DNA of 64,000 nt. Source: Epichloe hybrida (taxonomy: Eukaryota; Ascomycota; Sordariomycetes; Hypocreales; Clavicipitaceae). The DNA is taken from assembly GCA_019022495.1 (NCBI GenBank), contig JAFEKR010000002.1, positions 2,108,001 to 2,172,000 on the forward strand, written 5' to 3'. The translations under genes and the position numbers were made by a program. Shown here in pieces: positions 12,472 through 24,732 of the stretch. Position 1 is the first letter of the stretch, and every line of letters starts with the position of its first letter. Under the pieces are notes generated by a model. That model saw only the letters and a list, made by a program, of their open reading frames with translations, was not told where the DNA came from and searched no databases.

Positions 12472-12883
12472 AGTGTAAATGGGGGCGACGAAGGCTGGGA
12501 ATGACTAGACCAGAAAGAGCAAGGAAGAATGCCGGCTTTAGGCTGACGGTAGTAGTACTCCTCGGACATGGTGATTTTGAAAATGAATACGTGTCAATGG
12601 GTCGGTAACCAAGGCCACTTACTAGCGACGACTGCGTTTGAACAGGGTCGTTAGGTCGGCAATGAGTCTGGACGAAAGAGCCTGCAGCCGCTCCCTATTG
12701 GACCATGAGAGAGGCTGAGCGCCGTGAATGAATGAATCAACGTTGGGCGAACGCAGAGCGAGGAAGCCGAAATCTCACCTATGCGAACAACCACATGGTT
12801 GTCTTCGCCAATGTTTGCCCTTTATTCGCGACGTTGTGGTTTCATTTTTACTCCTCGATCGGTAGCGAATCCCACATCGAAGT
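12472..12883. other. Intergenic region
   Basis: Between the SDR relic and the small unknown gene. An ORF starting at 12732 overlaps the next gene in another frame and has no family signal. Nothing else is recognised. Confidence 0.45.
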
Positions 12884-13705
12884 ATGCCTCCCGGACATGC
12901 AAAACGTGGAGATGTTGCAGCGTCTCTGTGTCGAGTCAAGGACTTCTTCCGCAAGAAGCGAGGGGCGGAGGAGACTGATTTGCACGGTGCACATGGCATA
13001 CGGGAGCTTTTGAAACAAGATCGCGATGCTCTTCTACGAGATTTCGAGAGGATCCTGGACAACAAGAGAGCTTCGGAGAGCTTGGTGTCGCCCAGCGAGC
13101 TGCATGTCGCAAGCCCGTATCGGTCTGTCGCGACACAGACCGAGGTGCACGAAGAGCCAGCCCGTCCGACCACCCCAGGAATCGAGGAAGCAGCGCGACA
13201 GATACCTACCTACACCTCTTCCTCGACACAAGTCGAGATGGAAATGGAGACAGCGGATGAGACAGAACCTAGTATATCCGCAGACGCTGCTTCGTTGCGT
13301 CATTCTTCAAGAGGTGTTGGCCCGACATCGGACGCGTCAGGAGAATTGTGTGATGAGGAGCCCGAACCCGCACAAGTCGTCCAGAATGAATCAACATCCG
13401 GCCAAGATACTTTTTCTTTTTGTGTCCCTATCCGCGAAACGAAAAGAAGACACGCGTCGTCGGCCTCGGACACACAGAGTGATCCGTCACTCCTAGCGGT
13501 GAGAGCCCCCCCCGTGAGTCGCCCAGAGCCGTACATTTTTGGCACCTCGGGGGCAGCGAGGTTGATCAAGAAGGAAATGAGCCCACTTTCCCGGGAAAAG
13601 AGAAGAACGATCCGCCGTCGCTCACAGGCTTCTACCCAGAGTACTGGGACTGCACAAAGGCCTAATTTGATAGGTGGAGATGGGAAGAACGTTGGCCGAA
13701 GCTGA
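12884..13705 (+). CDS. Hypothetical charged protein
   Basis: A single uninterrupted frame of 273 residues. I do not recognise a family. The N-terminal part has a basic patch (RVKDFFRKKRG) followed by a predicted helix, GIRELLKQDRDALLRDFERI, that looks like a coiled-coil or tethering helix. The middle is Ser/Thr/Glu-rich with ATQTE and STQVE repeats; the C-terminus is basic (REKRRTIRRRSQ). Composition suggests a mostly disordered, possibly nuclear or cytoskeletal protein. The start at 12884 is the first ATG in this frame after a stop; an upstream coding exon cannot be excluded. It lies on the same strand as, and about 2.1 kb upstream of, MCD4. Confidence 0.5.
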   Translation: MPPGHAKRGDVAASLCRVKDFFRKKRGAEETDLHGAHGIRELLKQDRDALLRDFERILDNKRASESLVSPSELHVASPYRSVATQTEVHEEPARPTTPGIEEAARQIPTYTSSSTQVEMEMETADETEPSISADAASLRHSSRGVGPTSDASGELCDEEPEPAQVVQNESTSGQDTFSFCVPIRETKRRHASSASDTQSDPSLLAVRAPPVSRPEPYIFGTSGAARLIKKEMSPLSREKRRTIRRRSQASTQSTGTAQRPNLIGGDGKNVGRS

Positions 13706-14514
13706 TTCATGACGTGTTTTGGTCGTTTGGCGATAATTCCAGGGAACTCGAGCTAGAGAAGAGAAGCTGGACGGAGGGTGACGGAGCATGATGATGGGGG
13801 CTCTGCTTCGCTGCTTTGTCCTCTTTTGAGGAACCGAGAGGCAGCGACACCATCCCTAAGTCTACATGTAATCGCCTCTTCACCTTTAGCCTCAGTCGTC
13901 CCCTCAAAACATCTTTTAATCTCCGATACCTACCAGTTGCGAAGAGGTTGGAACAACTTCCAGTGTAGACGCGGAGGGGCTACTGATTTCCTTATAGCTG
14001 CAGGCTTAGGACTATTAAGATATGGATTGCCTATTGTATTTTGGAGAGACTGATCTACATGCTCGATGACGATCCAGGAAATATAAAATGTGTTCGTGGA
14101 TGGAATGGCTCGACACCTTCAACTTCGAGCGGCGTGCTCACCTGCCCCCGTACACCACGCCCCCTGCAATAGCCGATGCCCATCCTCCGTATTCGCGATC
14201 AAGGACCGCGACGGATGCGCCCTTCTCGGCGGCCATACAATGGTGTGCGCCGTTTTGTCCATCTTGAATTGAATGCCTTTCCACTTCTCTGTTGCAACCC
14301 ATATCTCACTATTTCTTCAACGTCACGCATGTCAACAACTTTGTTTTGTTTCACTAGACGACGTACAAGCAGAAAAAAAAAAAAACCTCGTCGAATGAAG
14401 GATGCGGTGTACATGTACGGATTACATTTCCAAAAAAAATTCCATGGGTGGTGGCCCTGGTGGGTGCATGGTTGTGGTTCGGGAAGAGGATAAAATAAAA
14501 TGCAAAAATCGTTT
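13706..14514. other. Intergenic region before tRNA
   Basis: Short overlapping frames only. An A-run of 12 lies near 14373. Nothing recognisable. Confidence 0.5.
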
Positions 14515-14614
14515 TACCAAGACTGGGGTTCGAACCCAGGCATCTCTCGATAGTGCAGGTTAAGCGCTGAGCATAGCTTAAATGCACCGCCTTAGACCAC
14601 TCGGCCATCTTGGT
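14515..14614 (-). tRNA. tRNA-Leu(UAA) with intron
   Basis: On the minus strand the sequence folds into a type II tRNA: a 7-bp acceptor stem ACCAAGA/TCTTGGT, discriminator A, D-stem GCC/GGC, anticodon stem GTGCA/TGCAC, anticodon TAA at 14580-14578, a long variable arm, and a T-arm CTGGG-TTCGAAC-CCCAG. An 18-base intron at 14559-14576 sits one base 3' of the anticodon and carries CTTAA, which can pair with the anticodon-loop TTAAG as in standard eukaryotic tRNA introns. Mature length would be 82 bases. A T-run a few bases downstream (about 14503-14507) is the likely RNA polymerase III terminator. Confidence 0.93.
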
Positions 14615-14988
14615 TTGATCAATGTTATCTACAAATTGGTACTATCATGAGTTTGTGGCACTCACAGCTTTGTAGGGTCCTCATCCACTCTTTTTCGCTG
14701 GCACGAGGAGGTGACCTTGAGTAACGATTCTTCTGATTGGTCTAACATATTTGTCAGTCATCATATTTGGCGTGGCGGTGCCGCTTTTGTGGGAAATTAA
14801 ACTCATTCAATAAGTTTGCCCCTTGCCAGCGATGCAAGGTGTACCTGTGTACCTGCGTACCTGTACGGGCAACTGCATGGTGACGTGACGCAAGTGACGG
14901 CTCCAAAGTTTTGCATCCTCCTTCCTCGTTGTAGCCTTGCACAGCTCCAAGTACAACGACACCGAGTTGTCGAAAAGTCCCCGTCAAC
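14615..14988. other. MCD4 promoter region
   Basis: Lies between the divergent tRNA gene and MCD4. Contains a short GTACCTGTGTACCTGCGTACC repeat-like tract near 14840-14865. No gene seen. Confidence 0.5.
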
Positions 14989-17900
14989 ATGGCCACGGCC
15001 ACCGCGCGCTTCAAGTTCCTGGCAATAGCCATTGCCTTCCACCTCGTCTACATCTACTCCGTCTTCGACGTGTACTTTGTGAGCCCCATCGTCACGGGAA
15101 TGCCGCTTGTCCCCGTCGACCGCCCGCCAGGATCCAAAGCCCCAGCCGATCGGCTCGTCCTCTTTGTCGGTATGACTGACCATGACTGACCATGACTGAC
15201 CACGGCTCGTCAACTGCTCCCCTCCAAACCCCATAAACGTCTCATTTGCTAACGCAAACCTTCCTGGAAATCAGGCGATGGATTGCGCGCCGACAAGGCC
15301 TTCGGGGCTTTCCCCGAGCCGTACCCCAAGACCGACCACGATCTGACTCCGCGCCATCTCGCGCCGTTTTTGCGCTCGCGCGTCCTGCAGCACGGCACCT
15401 TTGGTGTTTCTCACACCAGAGTGCCTACCGAGTCCAGGCCCGGTCATGTGGCGCTCATCGCTGGCCTGTACGAAGATGTGTCGGCTGTCGCAACGGGGTG
15501 GAAGCTGAACCCCGTCAACTTTGATAGTGTCTTCAACAGGAGCAGGCATACTTGGAGCTGGGGCAGTCCTGATATCTTGCCCATGTTTGACAAGGGCGCT
15601 ACGCCTGGCCGCATCGATGCCTACTGCTACGATGCTGAGTTTGAGGATTACTCGCAGGACGCGATTCAGTTGGATCTCTGGGTGTTCGACCATGTCAAGG
15701 ACTTCTTTGCCGCTGCTGCGCAGAACAAGACGCTTGATGCTGCCCTGAGACAGGATAAGGTGGTCTTCTTCCTTCATCTCCTGGGCATCGACACAACCGG
15801 GCATTTCTTCCGGCCCTACTCAAAGGAGTACCTGCGCAATATCCAGGTCGTTGACGAGGGCGTAAAGGAGATTTCTGAGCTGTTTGACCAATTTTACGGC
15901 GACCAACGCACGGCATTCGTCTTCACGGCCGATCACGGCATGGGCGACTGGGGGAGCCACGGAGACGGACACCCAGATAATACGAGGACCCCCCTCATCG
16001 CATGGGGCTCAGGCATCGCCAAGCCCGTCGTGTATCCCGAGTCCAACGCCCCTGGCCACGACGAGTACTCGTCCTCCTGGAACCTGAACGGCATAGAGAG
16101 GCACGATGTCTCGCAGGCAGATATAGCTGCGCTGATGGCGCATCTGGTCGGCGTCGAATTCCCAGCCAACTCTGTCGGGGAACTGCCCCTGTCCTACCTC
16201 GATGCGGGCATCCGCGAGAAAGCAGAGGCGCTGCTTCTCAACGCCCGGGAGATTCTCGAGATGTACAACGTCAAGGAGCGCATCAAGAAGGCATCGCAGC
16301 TGCGTTATGCGCCCTACCAACCACTCAGCGCAGCGCATCAAACACCTCGTGAGAGGACACAGGCTATACGGGCGTTGATCGACGAGCAGCGCTTCCAGGA
16401 AGCGATTGACCAAACAGCCATGTTGATCAAGATCGCGCTCCAGGGTCTCCGGTATCTTCAGACGTACGATTGGCTCTTTCTGCGGGCCCTCATCACGGCT
16501 GGATACCTCGGCTGGATCGCATTCGCACTGACTACCGTCGTTGATCTCCACGTTCTGCAGGGCACGACACAGCCCAGCCGTTCCGTAGGTGGCACGACAT
16601 TCTTCTCAGCTGTCCTGGCTGCCTTTTACGCGTCCTTTATCGTGTCCGGCTCACCCTTGACATACTACGCATACGCCTTCTTCCCCGTCGTCTTCTGGGA
16701 GGAAGTGTTTGCGAGGAAGGACATCTTGACGAAAGGAAAGCAAGCTATTTTCGGACATGTCCGATCGCGGAAAAATGTCTTGTCCCTCATCGCGGGTTCC
16801 ATCACGTATCTGGGAGTAGTTGAATCCCTGGTAAGACAATTTCGTGGTGCAGACATGCTGATCTCGCGGCTGCTAACTCCTTCCCTTCCAGGCACTCGGG
16901 TACATACATCGCGAAGTACTAACGGTGCTTTTCTGCATCGGCGCTTTCTACCCGCTCGCCCTAGGCACATCATTTATAAGAAAATTCGTCGTCCTCACGA
17001 CGACCTGGTTTGTTTCATGTGTGGCAATGAGCTTATTCACTCTCCTGCCTGCCACGCGGGTGGAGAACCTCACTTTGATGTACGTACGTCTTCCAAACCA
17101 ATGAGCCGAAGTAAGTACTCACTCACTCACCATCGCAGTGTCATCGGCGGACTGTCCATCGTCGCCATCGGAACACTATACCTGATCCTCGGCAACAACA
17201 CGGTCGCCGACAGCCCCGGCGCCTGTCGCGAGCAGAACAACACATCGAGGTTCTTGATCGGCGCACAGGTGAGCACAAGCCTTTCCTACACATTCAGCCA
17301 TTGACGCCCTCTCACCTGAAACACAGACTCTTCTCGTCCTGCTCGCAATCATCGTTACGCGCTCCAGCGCCCTCTCGCTTCAGTCGAAAGCCGGTCTACC
17401 CCGCGGCAACCAAGTAGCCGGATGGGCCATACTGATCATCTCCCTGATGATGCCGCTGGCCCATCAGCTCCGACCAAGCAGCCACTACTTCCACCGACTA
17501 ATGGTGATATTCCTAACCTTTGCACCCACCTTTGTGATTCTCACCACATCATACGAAACCATCTTCTACGTCGCGTACTGCACAACGCTACTCACATGGG
17601 TCCGGATGGAGCATTACAGCCAGGCCTTCTCGACCAGCACCGCAGCCGGGAAGGGAACCAACGGGTCGACACCACCGCCTTTCCGCCCGTTAAGACTATC
17701 TGACGCGCGGGTAGCTCTCTTCTTCTTCGTCCTCCTGCAATCCGCCTTCTTCAGCATCGGCAACATCGCGTCCATCTCGTCATTCAGTCTAGAGAGCGTC
17801 TGCCGCCTCATCCCTGTGTTTAACCCATTCTCTCAAGGCGCGCTACTCATTCTCAAGCTGATGATACCGTTTGCCTTGCTGTCCGCCAATCTTGGGGTTC

Positions 17901-18121
17901 TCAACATGCGATTGGGCGTGGCACCGTCGGCTCTGTTCATGGTTGCCATGGCCACGAGCGATTTGCTGACGCTGTATTTCTTCTGGGTCGTGAGAGATGA
18001 AGGCTCTTGGTTGGAGATTGGGTCAACCATTACCCATTTTGCCATAGCAAACTTGTTATGCGTGTTTGTTGCGGGCTTAGAAGGCGTAAGTGCCATGTTC
18101 ATATCTGGCATTGAAGCATGA
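14989..18121 (+). CDS. MCD4: GPI ethanolamine phosphate transferase 1
   Basis: Five exons, 14989-15169, 15275-16830, 16892-17079, 17139-17268 and 17327-18121, all with GT-AG introns and matching phases, give 949 residues. Mcd4 (PIG-N) is a polytopic ER enzyme that adds ethanolamine phosphate to the first mannose of the GPI anchor precursor. Seen directly: an N-terminal membrane anchor (FKFLAIAIAFHLVYIYSVF), then the alkaline-phosphatase-fold lumenal domain with the predicted nucleophile in RVPTESRPGH (Thr112), metal ligands in GDGLRADK (Asp62), GIDTTGHFF (Asp233, His237), TADHGMGDWGSHGDGH (Asp280, His281, His293), and a C-terminal half of many hydrophobic segments. Length is close to the yeast protein. 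The first intron contains a triple repeat of ATGACTGACC. The last exon has no further intron signal that improves the match. Confidence 0.93.
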
Positions 18122-18339
18122 AAGAACTAGAATACATTATACGGGGCACAAGGCCAGGCCAAAAGGGCAGCAGGGCAACTTGTTGCGGCCACCGCGGCGT
18201 ATAGGCCATTACTTGCTATAGGAAATCAGCAGGCAGGGCCTATCATAATTCACATAACTTGGTTCGGCTCAGAGAAATGTCTAGACTTTCATTCGGTGTA
18301 TTTAACGTGCTGGCTAAGAGAAGAAGTAAGGGCAACGAC

Positions 18340-19517
18340 CTATGCCAGTCCCAAGCCTATTTCCAACTGGTCTCTTATAGCCTCCAAAATCGTGTTGACC
18401 CGAGTCGACTCGTAAAACGCATCGTTGTAACACGCACTGAACACCATTTGATCCCTCCACGTCCACAGATAAACCTGGAAATCACCCGTCGTCATAGTGG
18501 AGCTAACCCAATACTTGCTGAGCTCCCAATCGCCATAACGAGAGTCCAGGATGTGATCCACGACGCCCATGCTGGACAAGTAAGGCGTGCTGCTGCTGGG
18601 TGGTACCTGGCCGCCGGCCACCATTTGCCCATACACGGCCATCCCAGGGCCCAGACAGCCAAGGTCGTCGTTTGCAAAGGAAAACGGATGCTTGTACTCA
18701 TATTGAAGACCTCTGCTGATACTCTCAAAGCTGCTTCCCTGATCGCAATGAACCACGAACGGCAGCGCAGTCTGCAGACTTGCAATCGAGTCTCTCTCCT
18801 TCTGAAACGGCTCGGGGACCCAGCGCCGGAGGTCAATGGTGGTAAATTGTACATCCAGAGACAGCTCTCGATGCACAGCCTTGCCGGGTGGACGTTTGAA
18901 ATCCACACCGGGGATTCTCACCGGGTGCTCCTGTGATAACCGACCGAATCCCGCCCGGGCCGCCTCAATATTTTGCGGTGAAGGTGTTTGCAAGAAGTGC
19001 AGCCACTCATTCAGGGGCTTGTTCAGATGGGGTTGGACGCGACCATCGACGACTTCTTGCGCAGACCGTCGATCCACTGGCGTCTCGGACAAGGCCGAGA
19101 AGAGGGCACGGAAACAGATACAGGATGCCTCGGCCGTCTGAAAGGGCGTGCATGGCCTGCACCACGAGCTCATTCGTATTACGCAGGAAGTGGAGCGTGA
19201 CGGAGAATTGGCTCCTGAAGTCGGAGAAGAGCTGTTCTGCTGTGATGCCATTGTGAACCAGGAACGAGTCTTCCGCCGCTGCCGATCATCCAGTGCACGG
19301 GTTGGCCCTCTGGACTGGCGAGACTCAAGTAAACGTCTCCATGGAGCCCAGGTCTCCTTTTCCAGATGCCATTTTGCTCTTTCCAGGAGTATGGCTTGTC
19401 CATGACGCTGTTCAAAGACGCAGAAGGGTGAGAAACGTTGAGTACTTGCTTGGTCAATGTTCGGACACGCAAAGAAGCGGCGCTGGATCCGGGGGTTTGG
19501 GCACGCTTACTTCCCAC
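18340..19517 (-). pseudogene. Tri3-like acyltransferase pseudogene
   Basis: The minus strand encodes pieces of a condensation-domain-fold acyltransferase like trichothecene 15-O-acetyltransferase Tri3, spread over different frames. An N-terminal piece (19517 downward) reads PYSWKEQNGIWKRRPGLHGD; a middle piece in another frame reads AEQLFSDFRSQFSVTLHFL and VVQAMHALSDGRGILYLF, with the HxxxD catalytic motif (HALSD) at about 19127-19156; a long C-terminal piece reads RALFSALSETP to the stop at 18340, with TPYLSSMGVVDHIL and FQVYLWTWRDQMVFSA. The middle-to-C-terminal switch is explained by one extra C after ATCTGTTTC, and a further shift lies near 19240-19280. No intron fits these junctions, so I call it a pseudogene with at least two indels. 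Confidence 0.75.
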
Positions 19518-19969
19518 ACTTTAATCAACGACCTTGAACCGTGGCAATGTCTCGCAAACAAAACCTCCAGAAAGAATGTCAAAGATGGAGGGAATGCGAT
19601 AAAATCGGACATCATAGGGTGTATACAACCTGATGCCTTTGCTCCGATTGGCTATAGCCTTTCGGACGTGGGTTTCATCCCGACTTGGCAAAAAGTCTCC
19701 GAAGACCCCGGTCCGTCCCGGCCGTTCCGTCCCGGGCACTAATACCAAGCGGGAATTAGTTCCGTGATCGAGCCCAACGAAATGAAGCGAAGGCCGGACC
19801 CGATTCATCTTCATCGCACAAGAAGCCGATTGAGCGTGCAAGCACTTGGTAAACGCAAAAAGCATGTAGTGCGTGCGTCAATCCACTACAATCAAGCCGG
19901 CGTGATCGCACGCAACCGATACCGGGGATCAGAACAAAGCGGGAAGAAAAGCCCTTTGAGTTGGCTAGA
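19518..19969. other. Divergent region between two pseudogenes
   Basis: Would have been the shared promoter of the Tri3-like and P450 genes. Minus-strand frames of 114-126 residues here have no family signal and I treat them as chance. Confidence 0.5.
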
Positions 19970-21533
19970 ATGATACGAGAACTCGTCAGCGGAGCCGTGG
20001 CTCTGATTATCTTGGCGTATACGATCGAATACATGCTCAGCATGGGCGATGACCCTCGCGAACCCCCAGTGGTACGGCCGCGGATCCCGGTGGTCGGACA
20101 ACATATACTGGGAATCATGAGAGGAGGTCCGACCTACTACAGTGATAGAAGGTTCGTGAATGATGAAGGCCACGCGCTGCTGACTTTGTCTCGCACCGCA
20201 ACGCAAGTGATGATGGACAAAGGGGCTGATGGAGCGCGCGCAGCAACTCAACATCTGCAGAAATGCATACACTCAGAATTTTCAACTACAAGATATACGT
20301 GAGCACCTCGAACTGGCTGCTCCCCATGATCCAAAAGTAATCCAGGACTTTGTCTTTCCGACCGTTTCTGCAAATAACAGCCCGTAAACATGATGATGCA
20401 TCGGACGAGACATACGAGATATCCGACATTTGGTGGTTCAAGCATCGAGCTGCGGCGTATACGGTAACAATCACCCTCTGCTAGACCCAAAAGTGGAAAG
20501 AACTTTCTGGTAAGAAACCCTCTCTTATTTTTACTTACACCGTTCTAATTCGTTCCTTGTCCCTTCTTGAAAGTCTTTTTCCTGTGGGTACGGTACGCAC
20601 AGGATGAAAGCGAGGAAACTTGTCATTGACTCTTTCAGGCAATGGCAAAATTACCTCACGGCCCATCTGGCAGGGCTGGAAGTGTTTGGAAAAGGCTACC
20701 GCCGGCTGCGCCAGACAGTCTACGACGCGTACATCAAATACTGCAGAGAACTCCCCGACGACGGCTCGCAGCTCGCCCGGGGACACAAGAGAGTCATTCG
20801 GGAGGCGGGGCGTCAACGAGCTGGACTACGCGAAGCAAGCGTCGCTCTTCACCATTGCCGTGCTCAGCAACACGGCGCCAACCCTGTTCTGTACCATCTG
20901 GGAGCTCTTCTCTCGGCCAAAGGTCCTCGATCAGGTCAGGAAAGAGGTAGAGACGCATGCAGTGCGGCGCTCGGGGGAAACTCGCCACTTCACCCTCGAC
21001 GTGGCAGCCCTCAAAACCAAGTGCCCCGTTCTCCTGTCCGTGTGTTCCAGGAGATCCAGCGCACGCGTCATGTGAATGCCAGCTTCCGGAAAGTCATGGC
21101 CGACACGGTCCTGAACACGGCCGGTACCTCCTGAAGGCTGGCAACTTTCTGCAGATGCCGGGACATCCCATCCACAACAACACTGTTCTCTGGGGCCCCG
21201 GATGCGGCAGAGTTCGATCCCTATCGTTTCGTGTCCAACAGGGAAAAAAAAGGGGCCACCCGCGGCGGTGCCGTCTACCGGCTTTGTCGCATGGGGTTCA
21301 CCTCCGCAACTTGTGTCCTGCGAGGCAGTTTGCAGCCGCCGAGGTCCTGATCGCCACGGCGCTCTTGGTGGTCAGAGCGGACTTGCGACCACAGTCCGGT
21401 GTGTGGGATCCCTCGCCGTCATTGAACTACAGGGGCTTGTCTCTACATTGTTGAATCCCACGAAGGATGTTCGAATCGATGTCATGGCGCGCGACCAATG
21501 GGCTGGAACTTGGAGTCTCGAGATGGGGAGTTA
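19970..21533 (+). pseudogene. Cytochrome P450 pseudogene (first)
   Basis: The start MIRELVSGAVALIILAY is a good membrane anchor and is followed by DDPREPPVVRPRIPVVGQH and GGPTYYSD, a P450 N-terminus. The rest is broken: TLRIFNYKIYVSTSNWLLPM ends in an in-frame TAA at 20338-20340; much of the B-to-D region is deleted before CGVYGNNHPLLDPKVERTFW (about 20450-20512); a four-G run at 20807-20810 causes a shift between HKRVIREAG and VNELDYAKQASLF; a GT duplication near 21041 causes another before FQEIQRTRHVNASFRKVM; a further one precedes GRYLLKAGNFLQMPGHP. The heme region survives as VAWGSPP then LCPARQFAAAE in different frames. Damage is by small indels and deletion, not by RIP. The family resembles CYP7/prostacyclin-synthase-like fungal P450s found in metabolite clusters. 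Confidence 0.8.
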
Positions 21534-22921
21534 GTAGGAGTCGTGTAACGCTTGCATCAGGATGAGCCTTTTATAAATCATGCTGCATAGGCAATGCTTG
21601 CTTCTGACTCTGACGCTTTGATGTTGATATGATGGAGCAAAGGATGCTTGAACTGCGCTGGCATCAGACGCTACAGAGGGTGGCCCATTGCAGACAGCTG
21701 AATTCAGGCAAGCTGGAGGAGGAAATACGACATTCTTTGATCTTTTTTTTTAAAAAAAAAAATGTTACATGAGTGAAATTGCTCGTGAAAGTCATGCATG
21801 AAATAGTTCTCACAATCCAGAATACCACCCTGCGTGGTTGGGACGTAGAATAGGGTCAAACAAGATTCCACTACAAGGAGAGGCGGTAATATTGGTGTGG
21901 CCAAGACTTTCGACAAGGAGCTTGACGCCTTTGTCCGAGGCTGTCCAAAACCAAGCAACCAGTGGGCGGAGATCCTGCATCTATGATGATGGCGCCTCTT
22001 GCGTAGAGACTTGAAAACCTATACGTACAAGAGGATAGTCCTACATGTCAGCCTTGGAATTTTTCCAACGGGCTTGTTGTGCCCAGTGAGCCGCCTGGAA
22101 GAGGAAATAAAAACTGAAGCATGTTTCATGCGTCTTATGAGGGAAGCCTTCGTACAATTCCCGCGTGGTCGAGATGCGAACGAGTCGGCGCGCAAACGAG
22201 CGCTGTTGTCTCTTGCGAATCAAGGAAAACCGGTAGACCTCTTCTCTCGCCCATCATGAGAGCTGGAATGCGGATGTGCGAATGCTGTCGTTCTCCTTCG
22301 CGACCCTATATTATGATCTGCTGGTCATGATGTAGGCCCGTCGACCGAGGAGGTACAAATTTTCACCATGGCATTCGCAACCGCTGCGTGCTTTCAGTCG
22401 AGGGGGTGGCATGGCAGACCATGATACGAAATCCAATGAAGCCAACTTGGCCTGAACCAAGACTGTGGCCAGTTGTCTGGCGATTGAAGGGCCGCCAAGT
22501 TGCAATCGTCAATGCTTGTTCAGCAGGCTATTTCACGAATGAGTGAAAATAAGAAGGTTGGTCAGATTGTTTTGCATTCCAGCTGCTGAGACCTTTTCCT
22601 CCATGGCACAATGTTAAGCGGTAGATAGGAGGCTTGAACAAGATGAACGCAGCAGCGACAGGAGAGACCTAGAGAGACTGAGAAAACTCCCCCAAAAACA
22701 ATAAACAGCGACTGTGTGGTCAATCTGTGACGAGCCAAGCCCATTTCTCATCATCTCCGAAAACCTCCATTGACCCAGGCATACTTATGCTTATGGCCCT
22801 TGCGAGCTCTGAGTTCAAATTCCATTGTACACCTAATGTGTCACTGTTGGAGCCCAGTCAACGAGCCCCCGGTTGATCCAACGGACAGACTATGAGAGCC
22901 GCAGCCATTAATCCGTGCCGT
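21534..22921. other. Gene-poor region
   Basis: About 1.4 kb without a supported gene. A T8/A10 palindromic block is at about 21744-21761. Frames of 60-86 residues overlap on both strands and show no signature. It may hold further decayed sequence of the cluster arm. Confidence 0.5.
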
Positions 22922-23001
22922 TCACTCGATCTGTTTTTCGCATCCAATACGATTCAATAACTCTTTCCGATCACGGTGACTAGGAAAGCTGACGTTGCTG
23001 A

Positions 23002-23036
<35 letters not shown>

Positions 23037-24732
23037 GTGGTCTTGATGACGCCGGTGCGGCGCTCCCGCGCTTTCCAATCGATACCCTCCGCATCGCACT
23101 CCTCCAGGTAGTCGGGTTGCGCAGGTCCATAGCCGTCCTCTTGCTTTTCAATTTTCTCCTCGTCTGTATCCTCTGCTTCACTATTGCTTCTGACATCTTC
23201 GGCTCGCTTTCCCTGCAGCATTCGTAGCATAATCCGCATAATCACCACAAACCACACTACCATCATCGCCTGTAGAAAAAGAAGAAACGATAGAAACGCA
23301 TACATGATATTGTTGTTGAAGCAAATGGTTCCTGTAGGATTGAAGAATGGTTCCCATAGAGGCAACCAGCCGTGCTTAGGAATAGGCAATGGACCTTCAA
23401 GCTTGGCAGCCGAGCCGCGGTAACATGCTGGTGGCGTCAAACGGGGGACATCAAAGAAAACACTCCAACAGGTTATGACATATAGAACATGTCGCGCAAT
23501 GACCCAGGAGATAATAAATCCTCCAAATATTACGTCGCAAATCGTAGTAAAGCCGAGATACTTGAGACACTTTGCAAGCTTCAGCTCGCCATGAAAAAGT
23601 TAGAGAGGTCAAAGAAGAGAGAAGTCAAAGGCGAAAAAAAAAAGATAAAAAGAAAAAAGAAAAATTGAATAACCCCATTGATTAACTGCGTCTCGGCAAT
23701 GAGGAATCATATAAGGGCGCACAAAGAGTTTGAAGTTGTATCAACGACTTACAGGCAGAAATAGATCAATCACATCCATCAAGATGAGAATTAAATTGGC
23801 AACCCGGGTCTGATGATACGCATACGAGCCCGCCAGCAAGGCAATGGTAACGAAGTGGTGTATCAACATTTGCCAATAGTCTTTTCTGCGCTCTTCAATA
23901 TTAATGACTAGGATTTGCTGGATCCAAAAAGACCACTGTCCGAGAATGTAAGCTTTCATCAAGCCATCTATTTCTCGCTGTGGCCAATCAGTCCACAGCT
24001 CCTCCATGTTCAGGAAGTATTTGGACTTGGAATATAAATGCTTGCAATTCGTCCCATGTTAGCCACACCCTGTGCAAGAATCCATGAAGCGGGAAGCGAA
24101 ACGCACCATTCCTACGGGCCAGAACACGTTGTAGTACATCAACATCCAGCCTTGTTCGGCAAATCTGGTTCTGTCTTTCGCCTTTGAAACGCCCCAGTGC
24201 GAGGCAAAAGGTGCTAGCATATGGTTCATAACGCCAGCGCGAAGACCTGTCAAAACGACTATACAAAATGTCATGAAGTAGAAATCGTCAAAGCCGGCGG
24301 CATACTTGGTTGTCTCATGATCATAGTAAGACAAAGTAAAGAACTTGGATGTGTACGGCCGTGCGGCGGATATGCATCCATGTGTGAGGAACAAAAGCGC
24401 AATCAAATTGAAGGAGAAAACTGGTTTCCTTAGCCACATGGGAAGCATCATGGTGATCAACGAGAAAATGAAAGGAGAAGTATGGAGTATGGAGGACAAG
24501 ATGTCAATGGCCGCTGAGACGCAAAAGGGACATCCGTACCAATTTGGTTCTCCAATAACCACCGAGCGAGACTCTGTGACACCGTCTGGCCTTTGCACAG
24601 CCCGGGGTTCTTTGAATGCGCCATCTTGTTGGTCATTTCCAACGATTTAACGGGTTGCTGTCCTGCAGCTGTGTGGTTGGATGAGTAATCTGAGCGGCTA
24701 TCTTCACGTCGTTGGTACCTTCTTCTTCCCAC
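22922..24732 (-). CDS. Ceramide synthase (Lag1/Lac1 family)
   Basis: Four exons on the minus strand, 24732-24540, 24420-24107, 24040-23753 and 23578-22922, with introns of 119, 66 and 174 bp and consistent phases, give 483 residues. The enzyme is an ER polytopic protein that joins a fatty acyl-CoA to a sphingoid base. The TLC domain is clear: KFFTLSYYDHETTKYAAGFD, ELWTDWPQREIDGLMKAY, then WQMLIHHFVTIALLAGSYAY with the Lag1 His pair at residues 230-231, and LILMDVIDLFLP-LAKCLKYL. The C-terminal tail is acidic and carries a poly-Ser stretch encoded by an AGC-type run (about 23004-23035). The N-terminus is short and Arg-rich; the ATG at 24732 is the first in frame, but 24636 is possible. It lies between pseudogenes and the LovC-like reductase, away from housekeeping genes, so it may be an accessory copy. 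Confidence 0.88.

Noticed and set aside
12066..12473. 135-residue plus-strand frame upstream of EMC1
   Set aside because: It is antisense to the SDR relic, which has the recognisable signature.
15271..15804. 177-residue minus-strand frame inside MCD4
   Set aside because: Complement of the MCD4 catalytic domain; no independent evidence.
19521..20272. Minus-strand frames of 114-126 residues between the pseudogenes
   Set aside because: No homology pattern, and they overlap the plus-strand P450 start; chance frames.
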